From Eunapius fragilis (taxonomy: Eukaryota; Porifera; Demospongiae; Spongillida; Spongillidae): a stretch of DNA of 64,000 bases. The stretch is from contig OY811977.1 in assembly GCA_963681505.1 (NCBI GenBank), positions 9,748,507 to 9,812,506 on the forward strand. Direction: 5' to 3'. Numbering within the stretch: the first letter of the stretch is position 1; the number at the start of each line of letters is the position of its first letter. Below are positions 12,609-25,991 of this stretch, piece after piece. The notes below the pieces were generated by a model, which was not told the DNA's origin, made no database searches, and was given only the letters and a program-made list of their open reading frames with translations. A program made the translations under genes and the position numbers.

Positions 12609-13685
12609 TAGTGGTAGTGGGATTGGTAGTGGTAGTGGTAGTGGGATTGGTAGTGGGATTGGTAGTGGTAGTGGTAGTTGTAGTGGGATTGGTAGTGGTA
12701 GTGGTAGTGGTAGTGGGATTGGTAGTGGGATTGGTAGTGGATTGGTAGTGGTAGTGGGATTGGTAGTGGGATTGGTAGTGGGATTGGTAGTGGGATTGGT
12801 AGTAGTAGTGGTAGTGGGATTGGTAGTGGTAGTGGCAGAGGTAGTGGGATTGATAGTGGGATTGGTAGTGGTAGTGGTAGTGGTAGTGGGTTTGGTTGTG
12901 GGATTGGTAGTGGTAGTGGTAGTGGTAGTGGGATTGGTAGTGGGATTGGTAGTGGTAGTGGGATTGGTAGTGGGATTGGTAGTGGGATTGGTTGTGGGAT
13001 TGGTAGCGGGATTGGTAGTGGTAGTGGTAGTGGTAGTGGGATTGGTAGTGGGATTGGTAGTGGGATTGGTAGTGGGATTGGTAGTGGTAGTGGTAGTGGG
13101 ATTGGTAGTGGGATTGGAGTGGGATTGGTAGTGGGATTGGTTGTGGTATTGGTATTGGTAATGGGATTGGTAGTGGGATTGGTAGTGGTAATTGAAGTGG
13201 GATTGCTGGACCAATCTGTAACAATTCAGCGCATTTCGGCGCGCTGCGACGGATTGGTGCACTTTTGCGGGATCTATCTGTAACAATTTGGCGCAATTCG
13301 GCGCGCTGCGACGGATTGCAGCACTTTCGCGGAACCAATCTGTAACAATTTGGCGCGCTACAATGGATTGCTGCACTATCGCCTGATCAATCTGCAACAA
13401 TTCGGGGCAATTCGGCGCACTGAGACAGATTGCTTCACTATGGCGGGATCAATCAGCAACAATTCGGCGCAATTCGGCGCGCTGAGACGGATTGCTGCAC
13501 TTTTGCAGGATCAATCTGCAATATGTTATTCGGCACAATTCGGCGCGCTGCGACCTATTGCTGCACTTTCTTTGGTTCAATCTGCAAAATTCAGCACAAT
13601 TCGGCGCGCTGCGACGGATTCCTGCACTTTCGCAGGATGAAACAGTAACAATTCGGGGCAATTCGGCGCGCCGAGACCGATTGCT
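12609..13685. repeat. Cassette 11
   Basis: Block 12609-13204, spacer 13205-13685 (481 bp). A near-copy of cassette 2 (its first 150 bp of block match 596-745). Register slips near 12738 and 13116 (GGAGT). Confidence 0.9.
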
Positions 13686-14705
13686 TAGTGGTAGTGGGAT
13701 TGGTAGTGGTAGTGGTAGTGGGATTGGTAGTGGGATTGGTAGTGGTAGTGGTAGTGGTAGTGGGATTGGTAGTGGGATTGGTAGTGGGATAGGTAATGGT
13801 AGTGGGATTGGTAGGTGGGATTGGTAGTGGGATTGGTAGTGGGATTGGTAGTGGGATTGGTAGTGGGATTGGTAGTGGGATTGGAAGTGGTAGTGGTAGT
13901 GGTAGTGGGATTGGTAGTGGGATTGGTAGTGGGATTGGTAGTGGTAGTGGGATTGGTAGTGGGATTGGTAGTGGGATTGGTTGTGGGATTGGTAGCGGGA
14001 TTGGTAGTGGTAGTGGTAGTGGTAGTGGGATTGGTAGTGGGATTGGTAGTGGGATTGGTAGTGGGATTGGTAGTGGTAGTGGTAGTGGGATTGGTAGTGG
14101 GATTGGTAGTGGGATTGGTAGTGGTAGTGGGATTGGTAGTGGGATTGGTAGTGGGATTGGTTGTGGTATTGGTATTGGTAATGGGATTGGTAGTGGGATT
14201 GGTAGTGGTAATTGAAGTGGGATTGCGGGATCAATCTGTAACAATTCAGCGCATTTCGGCGCGCTGCGACGGATTGGTGCACTTTTGCGGGATCTATCTG
14301 TAACAATTTGGCGCAATTCGGCGCGCTGCGACGGATTGCAGCACTTTCGCGGAACCAATCTGTAACAATTTGGCGCGCTACAATTGATTGCTGCACTATC
14401 GCCTGATCAATCTGCAACAATTCGGGGCAATTCGGCGCACTGAGACAGATTGCTTCACTATGGCGGGATCAATCTGCAACAATTCGGCGCAATTCGGCGC
14501 GCTGAGACGGATTGCTGCACTTTTGCAGGATCAATCTGCAATATGTTATTCGGCACAATTCGGCGCGCTGCGACCTATTGCTGCACTTTCTTTGGTTCAA
14601 TCTGCAAAATTCAGCACAATTCGGCGCGCTGCGACGGATTCCTGCACTTCCGTAGGATGAAACAGTAACAATTCGGGGCAATTCGGCGCGCCGAGACCGA
14701 TTGTT
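13686..14705. repeat. Cassette 12 (1020-bp neighbour copy of cassette 11)
   Basis: Block 13686-14224, spacer 14225-14705. The spacer matches spacer 11 at offset 1020 with few differences. The slip GGTAGGTGGG near 13812 is shared with cassette 9. Confidence 0.9.
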
Positions 14706-15826
14706 TAGTGGTAGTGGGATTGGTAGTGGTAGTGGTAGTGGGATTGGTAGTGGGATTGGTAGTGGTAGTGGTAGTGGTAGTTTGATTGGTAGTGGTAGTG
14801 GTAGTGGTAGTGGGATTTGTTGTGGGATTGGTAGTGGGATTGGTAGTGGTACTGGGATTGATAGTGGGATTGGTAGTGGGATTGGTAGTGGGATTGGTAG
14901 AGGGATCGGTAGTGGTAGTGGTAGTGGTAGTGGGATTGGCAGTGGGTTTGGTAGTGAGATTGGTGGTGGGATTGGTAGTGGAAATTGTAGTAGTGGGATT
15001 GGTAGGGGAATTGGTAGTGGTAGTGGTAGTGGGATTGGTTATGGTAGTGGTAGTGGGATTGGTAGTGGGATTGGTAGTGGGATTGGTAGTGGTAGTGGGA
15101 CTGGTAGTGGGATTGGTAGTGGGATTGGTAGTGGGATTGGTAGTGGGAGTGGTAGTGGTAGTGGGATTGGTAGTGGGATTGGTAGTGGGATTGGTAGTGG
15201 TAGTGGGACTGGTAGTGGGATTGGTAGTGGGATTGGTAGTGGGATTTGTAGTGGTAGTGGTAGTGGGATTGGTAGTAGTAGTGGTAGTGGTAGTGGGATT
15301 GTTAGTGGGATTCGTAGTGGGATTGGTAGTGGGATTGGAAGTGGAAATTGTAGTGGTAGTGGGATTGGTAGGGGAATTGGTAGTGGTAGTGGTAGTAGGA
15401 TTGGTAGTGGGATTGGTAGTGGAAGTTGTAGTGGTAGTGGGATTGGTAGGGGAATTGGTAGTGGTAGTTGTGGTGGGATTGGTAGTGGTAGTGGTAGTGG
15501 GATTGGTAGTGGGATTCGTAGTGGTAGTGGTAGTGGTAGTGGGATTGGTAGTGGGATTGGTAGTGGTAATTGAAGTGGGATTGCGGGATCAATCTGCAAC
15601 AATTCGGCGCAATTCGGCGCGCTGAGACGGATTGCTGCACTTTCGCGGGATCAATCTGCAATATGTTACTCGGCACAATTCGGCGTGCTGCGACTGATTG
15701 CTGCACTTTCTTTGGTTCAATCTGCAAAAATTTAGCACAATTCGGCGCGCTGCGACGGATTCCTGCACTTTCGCAGGATCATTCTGTAACAATTCGGGGC
15801 AATTCGGCGCGCTGAGTCCGATTGCT
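14706..15826. repeat. Cassette 13
   Basis: Block 14706-15583, spacer 15584-15826 (243 bp). A dispersed copy of cassette 3, with the same GATTGTTTAGTGG entry. It lacks one 62-bp unit in the spacer relative to cassette 3. Confidence 0.9.
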
Positions 15827-17366
15827 TAGTGGTAGTGGGATTGGTAGTGGTAGTGGTAGTGGGATTGGTAGTGGGATTGGTAGTGGTAGTGTTAGTGGTA
15901 GTGGGATTGGTAGTGGGATTGGTAGTGGGATTGGTAGTGGTAGTGGGATTGGTAGTGGGATTGGTAGTGGGATTGGTAGTGGGATTGGAAGTGCGATTGG
16001 TAGTGGTAGTGGTAGTGGTAGTGGGATTGGTAGTGGGATTGGTAGTGGGACTGGTAGAGGGATTGGTAGTGGAAATTGTAGTTATAGTAGGATTGTTTGG
16101 GGAATTGGTAGTGGTAGTGGTAGTGGGATTGGTAGAGGTAGTTGTAGTGGGATTGGTAGTGGGATTGCTAGTGGTAGTGGTAGTGGTAGTGGTAATGGGA
16201 TTGGTAGTGGGATTGATAGTGGGAATGGTAGTGGTAGTGGGATTGGTAGTGGGATTGGTAGTGGTAGTGGTAGAGGGATTGGTAGTGGATGTGGTAGTGG
16301 GATTGGTAGTGGGATTGGTAATGGTAGTGGTAGTGGTAGTGGGATTGGTAGTGGGATTGATAGTGGGAATGGTAGTGGTAGTGGGATTGGTAGTGTGATT
16401 GGTAGTGGTAGTGGTAGTTGGAATGGGATTGATAGTGGGATTGGTAGTGGGATTGGTAGAGGTAGTGGGATTGGTAGTGGGATTGGTAGTGGGATTGGTA
16501 GTGGGATTGGTAGTGGGATTGGTAGTGGGATTGGTAGTGGGATTGCTAGTGGTAGTGGTAGTGTGATTGGTAGTGGGAGTGGTAGAGGAAGTGGGATTGG
16601 TAGTGGGAATTGTAGTGGTAGTGGTAGTGGGATTGGTAGTGGTAGTGGTAGTGGTAGTGGGATTGTTAGTGGGATTCGTAGTGGGATTGGTAGTGGGATT
16701 GGAAGTGGAAATTGTAGTGGTAGTCGGATTGGTAGGGGAATTGGTAGTGGTAGTTGTAGTGGGATAGGTAGTGGGATTGGTAGTGGAAATTGTTGTGGTA
16801 GTGGGATTGGTAGGGGAATTGGTAGTGGTAGTGGTAGTGGGATTGGTAGTGGTAGTGGTAGTGGGAATGGTAGTGGGATTCGTAGTGGTAGTGGTAGTGG
16901 TAGTGGGATTGGTAGTGGGATTGGTAGTGGTAATTGAAGTGGGATTGCGGGATCAATCTGTAACAATTCAGCGCAATTCGGCGCGGTGCGACGGATTGCA
17001 GCACTTTCGCGGAACCAATCTGTAACAATTCGGCGCGCTACAACGGATTGCTGCACTATCGCCGGATCAATCTGCAAAAATTCGGGGCAATTCCGCGCGC
17101 TGAGACCGATTGCTTCACTATGGCGGGATCAATCTGCAACAATTCGGCGCAATTCGGCGCGCTGAGACGGATTGCTGCACTTTCGCGGGATCAATCTGCA
17201 AAATGTTACTCGGCACAATTCGGCGCGCTGTGACCGATTGCTGCACTTTCTTTGGTTCAATCGGCAAAAATTCAGCACAATTCGGCGCGCTGCGACGGAT
17301 TCTTGCACTTTCGCAGGATCAATCTGTAACAATTCGGGGCAATTCGGCGCGCCGAGACCCATTGCT
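15827..17366. repeat. Cassette 14
   Basis: Block 15827-16946, spacer 16947-17366 (420 bp). A shortened copy of cassette 4 at an initial offset of about 12917: the motifs GGAAATTGTAGTTATAGTAG and GTGTGATTGGTAGTGGGAG recur in the same order. Confidence 0.9.
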
Positions 17367-18041
17367 TAGTGGTAGGGGATTGGTAGTGGGATTGGTAGTG
17401 GGATTGGTATTGAGATTGGTAGTAGTAGTGATAGCGGTAGTGGGATTGGTAGTGGTAGAGGTAGTGGGATTGGTATTGAGATTGGTAGTGGTAGTGGTAT
17501 TGGGATTGGTAGTGGGATTGGTATTGGGTTTGGTAGTGGTAATTGTAGTGGTAGTGGGATTGCTAGGGGGATTGGTAGTGGTAGTGGCAGTGGGATTGGT
17601 AGTGGTAGTGGTTGTGTTAGTGGGATTGGTAGTGGGATTGGCATTGGGATTGGTAGTGATAATTGTAGTGGTAGTGGTATTGCTAGAAGGAATGGTAGTG
17701 GTAGTGGCAGTGGGATTGGTAGTGGTAGAGGTAGTGGTGGTGGGATTGGTAGTGGAATTGGTAATGGTAGTGGTAGTGGTAGTGGGATTGGTAGTGGGAT
17801 TGGTAGTGGGATTGGTAGTGGGATTGGTAGTGGGATTGGTAGTGGGATTGGTAGTGGAAACTGTAGTGTTAGTGGAATAGGTAGGGGAATTGGGAGTGGT
17901 AGTGGTAGTGGGATTGGTAGTGGTAGTGGTAGTGGGATTGGTAGTGGGATTGGTAGTGGTAGTGGTAGTGGGATTGGTAGTGGAATTGGTAGTGGAATCT
18001 GTCACAATTCGGGGCAATTCGGCGCGCCGAGACCGATTGCT
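17367..18041. repeat. Cassette 15 (minimal 43-bp spacer)
   Basis: Block 17367-17998, spacer 17999-18041. The spacer is cut down to the constant 3' end, CACAATTCGGGGCAATTCGG then CGCGCCGAGACCGATTGCTT. The block carries the GGTATTGAGATTGG module in its first part. Confidence 0.9.
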
Positions 18042-18946
18042 TAGTGGTAGTGGGATTGGTAGTGGTAGTGGTAGTGGGATTGGTAGTGGGATTGGTAGTG
18101 GTAGTAGTAGTGGTAGTGGGATTGGTAGTGGGATTGGTAGTGGGATTGGTAGTGGTAGTGGGATAGGTAGTGGGATTGGTAGTGGGATTGGTAGTGGGAT
18201 TGGTAGTGGGATTGGTAGTGGGATTGGTAGTGGGATTGGTAGTGGGAGTGGTAGTGGTTGTGGGATTGGTAGTGGGATTGGTAGTGGATTGGGAGTGGTA
18301 GTGGGATTGGTAGTGGGATTGGTAGTGGAATTGGTAGTGGGATTGGTAGTGGGATTGGTAGTGGTAGTGATAGTGGGATTGGTAGTGGTAGTGGCAGAGG
18401 TAGTGGGATTGGTAGTGGGATTGGTAGTGGTAGTGGTAGTGGTAGTGGGTTTGGTAGTGGGATTGGTAGTGGTAGTGGTAGTGGTAGTGGGATTGGTAGT
18501 GGGATTCGTAGTGGGATTGGTAGTGGTAGTGGGATTGGTAGTGGGATTGGTAGTGGGATTGGTAGTGGGATTGGTAGTGGTTGTGGTAGTGGTAGTGCGA
18601 TTGGTAGTGGGATTGGTAGTGGGATTGGTAGTGGGATTGGTAGTGGTAGTGGTAGTGCGATTGGTAGTGGGATTGTTAGTGGTAGTGGTAGTGGGATTGG
18701 TAGTGGGATTGTTAGTGGGATTGGTAGTGGTAGTGGGATTGGAAGTGGGATTGGTAGTGGGATTGGTTGTGGTAGTGGTAATGGTAGTGGGATTGGTAGT
18801 GGGATTGGTAGTGGTAATTGAAGTGGGATTGCGGGATCAATCTGTAACAATTCAGCGCTTTTCGGCGCGCTGCGACGGATTCCTGCACTTTCGCAGGATC
18901 AATCTGTAACAATTCGGGGCAATTCGGCGCGCCGAGACCGACTGCT
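18042..18946. repeat. Cassette 16
   Basis: Block 18042-18830, spacer 18831-18946 (116 bp). The 3' part of the block resembles the 3' part of block 24, and the two spacers have the same length. Confidence 0.9.
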
Positions 18947-20769
18947 TAGTGGTAGTGGGATTGGTAGTGGTAGTGGTAGTGGGATTGGTAGTGCGATTGG
19001 TAGTGGTTGTGGTAGTGGTAGTGGGATTGGTAGTGGGATTGGTAGTGGGATTGGTTGTCGGATTGGTACTGGTAATGGGATTGGTAGTGGGATGGGAGGG
19101 GGATTGGTAGTGAGATTGGTAGTGGTATGGTAGTGGTAGTGGGATTGGTAGTGAGATTGGTAGTGGGATTGGTAGTGGGATTGGTAGTGGAAATTGGTAG
19201 TGGGATTTGTAGTGGGATTGGTAGTGGAAGTGGTAATGGTAGTGGGATTGGTAGTGGGATTTGTAGTGGGATTGGTAGTGGAAATTGTAGTGGTAGTGGG
19301 ATTGGTAGGGGAATTGGTAGTGGTAGTGGTAGTGGGATTTGTAGTGGTAGTGGTGGTGGGATTGGTAGTGGTAGTGGTAGTAGTAGTGGGATTGGTAGTG
19401 GGATTGGTAGTGGGATTGGTAGTAGTAGTGGGATTGGTAGTGGGATTGGTAGTGGAATTAGTAGTGGGATTGGTAGAGGTAGTGGTAGTGGGATTGGTAG
19501 TGGTAGTGGTAGAGGTAGTGGAATTGGTAGTGGGATTGGTAGTGGTAGTGGCAGTGGTAGTGGGATTGGTAGTGGGATTGGTAGTGGGATTGGTAGTGGG
19601 ATTGGTAGTGGGATTGGTAGTGGTAGTGGTAGATGTAGTGGGATTGGTAGTGGGATTGGTAGTGGTAGTGGTAGTGGTAGTGGGATTGGTAGTGGGATTG
19701 GTAGTGGGATTGGTAGTGGGATTGGTAGTGGTAATTGTAGTGGTAGTGGGATCGGTAGTGGGATTTGTAGTGGTAGTGGTAGTAAGAATGGTAGTGGTAG
19801 TGGTAGTGGGATTGGTAGTGGTAGTGTTAGTGGTAGTGGGATTGTTAGTGGGATTGGGAGTGGGATTGGTAGTGGGATCGGTAGTGGGATTTGTAGTGGT
19901 AGTGGTAGTAAGAATGGTAGTGGTAGTGGTAGTGGGATTGGTAGTGGTAGTGGTAGTGGATTTGTTAGTGGGATTGGGAGTGGGATTGGTAGTGGGATCG
20001 GTAGTGGGATTTGTAGTGGTAGTGGTAGTAAGAATGGTAGTGGTAGTGGTAGTGGGATTGATAGTGGTAGTGGTAGTGGTAGTGGGATTGTTAGTGGGAT
20101 TGGGAGTGGGATTGGTAGTGGGATTGGTAGTGGTAATTGTAGTGGTAGTGGGATATCTATGGGAATTGGTAGTGGTAGTGGTAGTGGGATTGGTAGTGGT
20201 AGTGGTAGTGGGATTAGTAGTGGGATTGGTAGTGGTAGTGGTAGTGGGATTGGTAGTGGGATTTGTAGTGGTAATTCAAGTGGGATTGCGGGATCAATCT
20301 GTAACAATTCAGCGCAATTCGACGCGCTGCGACGGATTGGTGCACTTTTGCGGGATCAATCTGTAACAATTTGGCGCAATTCGGCGCGCTGCGACGGATT
20401 GCAGCACTTTCGCAGAACCAATCTGTAACATTTCGGCGCGCTACAACGGATTGCTGCACTATCGCCGGATCAATCTGCAACAAGTCGGGGCAATTCGGCG
20501 CGCTGAGACCGATTGCTTAACTATGGCGGGATCAATCTGCAACAATTCGGCGCAATTCGGCGCGCTGAGACGGATTGCTGCACTTTCGCGGGATCAATCT
20601 GCAATATGTTACTCGGCACAATTCGGCGCGCTGTGACCGATTGCTGCACTTTCTTTGGTTCAATCTGCAAAAACTCAGCACAATTCGGCGCGCTGCGACG
20701 GATTCCTGCACTTTCGCAGGATCAATCTGTAACAATTCGGGGCAATTCGGCGCGCCGAGACCGATTGCT
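18947..20769. repeat. Cassette 17
   Basis: Block 18947-20287, spacer 20288-20769 (482 bp). The block contains three tandem copies of a module marked GGGATCGG...AGTAAGAATGG, with GATCGG near 19750, 19876 and 19996 (steps of 126 and 120 bp). Slips near 19103, 19127 and 19195. Confidence 0.9.
19750..20116. repeat. Three-copy 120-126-bp module inside block 17
   Basis: GATCGGTAGTGGGATTTG followed by AGTAAGAATGG occurs three times in a row. The 126-bp step has one hexamer more than the 120-bp step, and copy 2 carries a substituted GGATTTGTTAG. Confidence 0.8.
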
Positions 20770-21823
20770 TAGTGGTAGTGGGATTCGTAGTGATAGTGGT
20801 AGTGGGATGGGTAGTGGGATTGGTAGTGGTAGTGGTAGTGGTAGTGGGATTGGTAGTGGGATTTGTAGTGGGATTGGTAGTGGTAGTGGGATTGGTAGTG
20901 GTAGTGGGATTGGTAGTGGGATTGGTAGTGGGATTGGTAGTGGAATTTGTAGTGGGATTGGTAGTGGGATTGGTAGTGGTAGTGGTAGTGGTAGTGGTAG
21001 TGGGATTGGTAGTGGGATTGGTAGTGGGATTGGTAGAGGGATTGGTAGTGGTAGTGGTTGTGGTAGTGGTAGTGGTAGAGGGATTGGTAGTGGGATTGAT
21101 AGTGGAAATTGTAGTGGTAGTAGGATTGGTAGGGGAATTGGTAGTGGTAGTGGTAGTGGGATTGGTAGTGGTAGTGGTAGTGGGATTGGTAGTGGTAATT
21201 GTAGTGGTAGTGGGATCGGTAGTGGGATTTGTAGTGGTAGTGGTAGTGGGATTGGTAGTGGTAGTGGTGTTGGGATTGGTAGTGGTAGGGGCAGTGGTAG
21301 TGGGAATGTTAGTGGGATTGTTAGTGGGATTGGTAGTGGGATTGGTAGTGGTAGAGGTAGAGGTTGTGGGATTGGTAGTGGGATTGGTAGTGGCAGTGGT
21401 AGTGGGATTGGTAGTGGGATTGGTAGTGGGATTGGTAGTGGGATGGGTAGTGGAATTGGTAGCGGTAGTGGTTGTGGGATTGGTAGTGGGATTGGTAGTG
21501 GTAATTGAAGTGGGATTGCGGGATCAATCTGTAACAATTAAGTGCAATTCGGCGCGCTGAGACCGATTGCTTCACTATGGCCCGATAAATCTGCAACAAT
21601 TCGGCGCAATTCGGCGCGCTGAGACGGATTGCTGCACTTTCGCGGGATCAATCTGCAATATGTTACTCGGCACAATTCGGTGCGCTGTGACCGATTGCTG
21701 CACTTTCTTTGGTTCAATCTACAAAAACTCAGCACAATTCGGCGCGCTGCGACGGATTCCTGCACTTTCGCAGGATCAATCTGTAACAATTCGGGGCAAT
21801 TCGGCGCGCCGAGACCGATTGCT
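20770..21823. repeat. Cassette 18
   Basis: Block 20770-21517, spacer 21518-21823 (306 bp). Includes the GGTAATTGTAGTGG-GATCGG module near 21194. The spacer matches spacers 3 and 21 in unit order. Confidence 0.9.
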
Positions 21824-23503
21824 TAGTGGTAGTGGGATTGGTAGTGGTAGTGGTAGTGGGATTGGTAGTGGGATTGGTAGTGGTAGTGGTAGTGGTAGTG
21901 GGATTGGTAGTGGGATTGGTAGTGGGATTGGTAGTGGTAGTGGGATTGGTAGTGGGATTGGTAGTGGGATTGGTAGTGGGATTGGTAGTGGGATTGGTAG
22001 TATGATTGGTAGTGGTAGTGGTAGTGGTAGTGGGATTGGTAGTGGGATTGATAGTGGAAATTTTAGTGGTAGTAGGATTGGTAGGGGAATTGGTAGTGGT
22101 AGTGGTAGTGGGATTGGTAGGGGTAGTGGTAGTGGGATTGGTAGTGGTAGTGGTTGTGGTAGTGGTAGTGGGATTGGTTCTGGGATTGATAGTGTGAATG
22201 GTAGTGAGATTGGTAGTGGGATTGGTATTGGGATTGGTAGTGGTAGTGGAAGTGGGATTGGTAGTGGGATTGGTAGTGGTAGTGGTAGTGGTAGTGGTAG
22301 TGGGATTGTTAGTGGGATTGGTAGTGGGATTGGTAGTGGTAGTGGTAGTGGGAATGGTAGTGGTAGTGGTAGAGGTAGTGGGATTGGTAGTGGGATTGGT
22401 AGTGGTAGTGGGATTGGTAGTGGGCTTGGTAGTGAGATTGGTAGTGGGATTGGTATTGGGATTGGTAGTGGTAGTGGAAGTGGGATTGGTAGTGGGATTG
22501 GTAGTGGTAGTGGTAGTGGTAGTGGTAGTGGGATTGTTAGTGGGATTGGTAGTGGGATTGGTAGTGGTAGTGGTAGTGGGATTGGTAGTGGTAGTGGTAG
22601 AGGTAGTGGGATTGGTAGTGGGAATGGTAGCGGTAGTGGTAGTGGTAGTGGGATTGGTAGTGGGATTGGTAGTGGGATTGGTAGTGGGATTGGTAGTGGT
22701 AATTGTAGTGGTAGTGGGATCGGTAGTGGGATTTGTAGTGGTAGTGGTAGTGGGATTGGTAGTGGTAGTGGTGTTGGGATTGGTAGTGGTAGTGGTAGTG
22801 GTAGTGGGATTGTTAGTGGGATTGGGAGTGGGATTGGTAGTGGGATTGGTAGTAGTAATGGTAGAGGTAGTGGGATTGGTAGTGGGATTGGTTGTGGCCG
22901 TGGTAGTGGGATTGGTAGTGGGATTGGTAGTGGAATTGGTAGTGGGATGGTTAGTGGGATTGGTAGCGGTAGTGGTAGTGGGATTGGTAGTGGGATTGGT
23001 AGTGGTAATTGAAGTGGGATTGTGGGATCAATCTGTAACAATTTAGCACAATTCTGCGCGCTGCGACGGATTGGTGCACTTTTGCGGGATCTATCTGTAA
23101 CAATTTGGCGCAATTCGGCGCGCTGCGACGGATTGCAGCACTTTCTCCGAATCAATCTGTAACAATTCGGCGCGCTACAAAGGATTGCTGCACTATCGCC
23201 GGATCAACCTGCAACAATTCAAGGCAATTCGTCGCGCTGAGATAGATTGCTTCACTATGGCAGGATCAATCTGCAACAATTTGGCGCAATTTGGCGCGCT
23301 GAGACGGATTGCTGCACTTTCGCAGGATCAATCTGCAATCTGTTATTCGGCACAATTCGGCGCGCTGCGACCGATTGCTGCACTTTCTTTTGTTAAATCT
23401 GCAAATATTCAGCACAATTCGGCGCGTTGCGATGGATTCCTGCACTTTCGCAGCATCAATCTGCAACAATTCGGGGTATTTCGGCACGCCGAGACCGATT
23501 GCT
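21824..23503. repeat. Cassette 19
   Basis: Block 21824-23021, spacer 23022-23503 (482 bp). An internal duplication of 228 bp (38 hexamers) is marked by GTAGTGAGATTGG at 22201 and 22429. Its 3' end matches block 26. Confidence 0.9.
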
Positions 23504-24608
23504 TAGTGGTAGACGGATTGGTAGTGGTAGTGGTAGTGGGATTGGTAGTGGGAATGGTGATGGTAGTGGTAGTGGTAGTGGGATTGGTAGTGGGATTGGT
23601 ATTGAGATTGGTAGTAGTAGTGATAGTGGTAGTGGGATTGGTAGTGGTAGAGGTAGTGGGATTGGTATTGAGATTGGTAGTGGTAGTGGTAGTGGGATTG
23701 TGAGTGGGATTGGTATTGGGATTGGTAGTGGTAATTGTAGTGGTACTGGGAATGCTGCGGGGATTGGTAGTGGTAGTGGCAGTGGGATTGGTAGTGGTAG
23801 TGGTTGTGTTAGTGGGATTGGTAGTGGGATTGGCATTGGGAATGGTCGTGATAATTGTAGTGGTAGTGGTATTGCTAGGAGGATTGGTAGTGGTAGTGGC
23901 AGTGGGATTGGTAGTGGTAAAGATAGTGGTGGTGGGATTGGTAGTGGAATTGGTAATGGTAGTGGTAGTGGGATTGGTAGTGGGATTGGTAGTGGTAATT
24001 GAAGTGGGATTGCGGGATCAATCTGTAACAATTCAGCGCAAATCGGCGCGCTGCGACGGATTGCAGCACTTTCGCGGAACCAATCTGTAACAATTCGGCG
24101 CGCTACAACCGATTGCTGCACTATCGCCTGATGAATCTGCAACAATTCGGGGGAATTCGGCGCGCTGAGACAGATTGCTTCACTATGGCGGGATCAATCT
24201 GCAACAATTCAACGCAATTCGGTGCGCTGAGACCGATTGCTGCACTTTCGCGGAACCAATCGGTAACAATTTGGCGAGCTACTACGGATTGCTGCACTAT
24301 CGCCGGATCAATCTGCAACAATTCGCGGCAATTCGGCGCGCTGAGACAGATTGCTTAACTATGGCCCGATCAATCTGCAACAATTCGGGGCAATTCGGCG
24401 CGCTTAGACTGATTGCGACACTTTCGCAGGATCAATCTGCAATATGTTATTCGGCACAATTCGGCGCGCTGCGACCGATTGCTGAACTTTCTTTGGTTCA
24501 ATCTGCAAAAATTCAGCACAGCTCGGCGCGCTGTGACGGATTCATGCACTTTCGCAGGATCAATCTGTAACAATTCGGGGTAATTCGGCACGCCGAGACC
24601 GATTGCTT
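23504..24608. repeat. Cassette 20
   Basis: Block 23504-24011, spacer 24012-24608 (597 bp). The block is the GGTATTGAGATTGG variety and resembles block 10. The spacer carries two extra short units relative to the 482-bp class. Confidence 0.9.
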
Positions 24609-25991
24609 GGTGATTGTGGGATTGGTAGTGGTAGTGTTAGTGGGATTGGTAGTGGGATTGGTAGTGGTAGTGGTAGTGGTAGTGGGATTGGTTGTGGGAT
24701 TGGTAGTGGGATTGGTAGCGGTAGTGGGATTGGTAGTGGGATTGGTAGTGCGATTGGTAGTGGGATTGGTAGTGGTAGTGGTAGGGGTAGTGGGATTGGT
24801 AGTGGGATTTGTAGTGGGATTGGTAGTGGGATTGGTAGTGGAAATTGAAGTGTTAGTGGGATTGGTAGGGGAATTGGTAGTGGTAGTGGTAGTGGGATTG
24901 GTAGTGGTAGTGGTAGTGGGATTGGTAGTTGGATTGGTAGTGGTAGTGGTAGTGGGATTGGTAGTGGTAGTGGGATTGGTAGTGGGATTGGTAGTGGGAT
25001 TGGTAGTGGGATTGGTAGTGGTAGTGGTAGTGGGATTGGTAGTGGTAGTGGTAGAAGTAGTGGGATTGGTAGTGGGATTGGTAGTGGTAGTGGTAGTGGT
25101 AGTGGGATTGGTAGAGGGAGTGGGATTGGTAGTGGGATTGGTAGTGGGATTGGCAGTGGTAGTGGGATTGGTAGTGGGATTGGTAGTGGGATTGGTAGTG
25201 GGATTGGTAGTGGTAGTGGTAGTGGTAGTGGGATTGGTAGTGGGATTGGTAGTGGGATTGGTAGTGGGATTGGTAGTGGAAATAGAAGTGTTTGTGGGAT
25301 TGGTAGGGGAATTGGTAGTGGTGGTGGTAGTGGGATTGGTAGTGGTAGTGGTAGTGGGATTGGTAGTGGGATTGGTAGTGGTAGTGGTAGTGGGATTGGT
25401 AGTGGGATTGGTAGTGGGATTGGTAGTGGTAGTGGGTTTGTTAGTGGGATTGGTAGTGGGATTGGTTGTGGTATTGGTAGTGGGATTTGTAGTGGTAGTG
25501 TTAGAGGTAGTGGGATTGGTAGTGGGATTGGTAGTGGTAGTGGTAGTGGTAGTGGGATTGGTAGTGGCATTGGTAGTGGGATTGGTAGTGGGATTGGTAG
25601 TGGTAGTGGTAGTGGGATTCGTAGTGGTAGTGGTAGTGGTTGTGGGATTGGTAGTGGGATTGGTATTGGTTATTGAAGTGGGATTGCGGGATCAATCTGT
25701 AACAATTCAGCACAATTCGGCGCGCTGAGACCGATTGCTTCACTATGGCGGGATCAATCTGCAACAATTCGGCGCAATTCGGCGCGCTGAGACGGATTGC
25801 TGCACTTTCGCGGGATCAATCTGCAATATGTCACTCGGCACAATTCGGCGTGCTGCGACTGATTGCTGCACTTTCTTTGGTTCAATCTGCAAAAATTTAG
25901 CACAATTCGGCGCGCTGCGACGGATTCCTGCACTTTCGCAGGATCAATCTGTAACAATTCGGGGCAATTCGGCGCGCTGAGACCGATTGCT
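24609..25991. repeat. Cassette 21
   Basis: Block 24609-25685, spacer 25686-25991 (306 bp). Block entry is the variant GCTTGGTGATTGTGGG. The module GGAAATAGAAGTG near 25279 is shared with block 36 (near 44690). Confidence 0.9.
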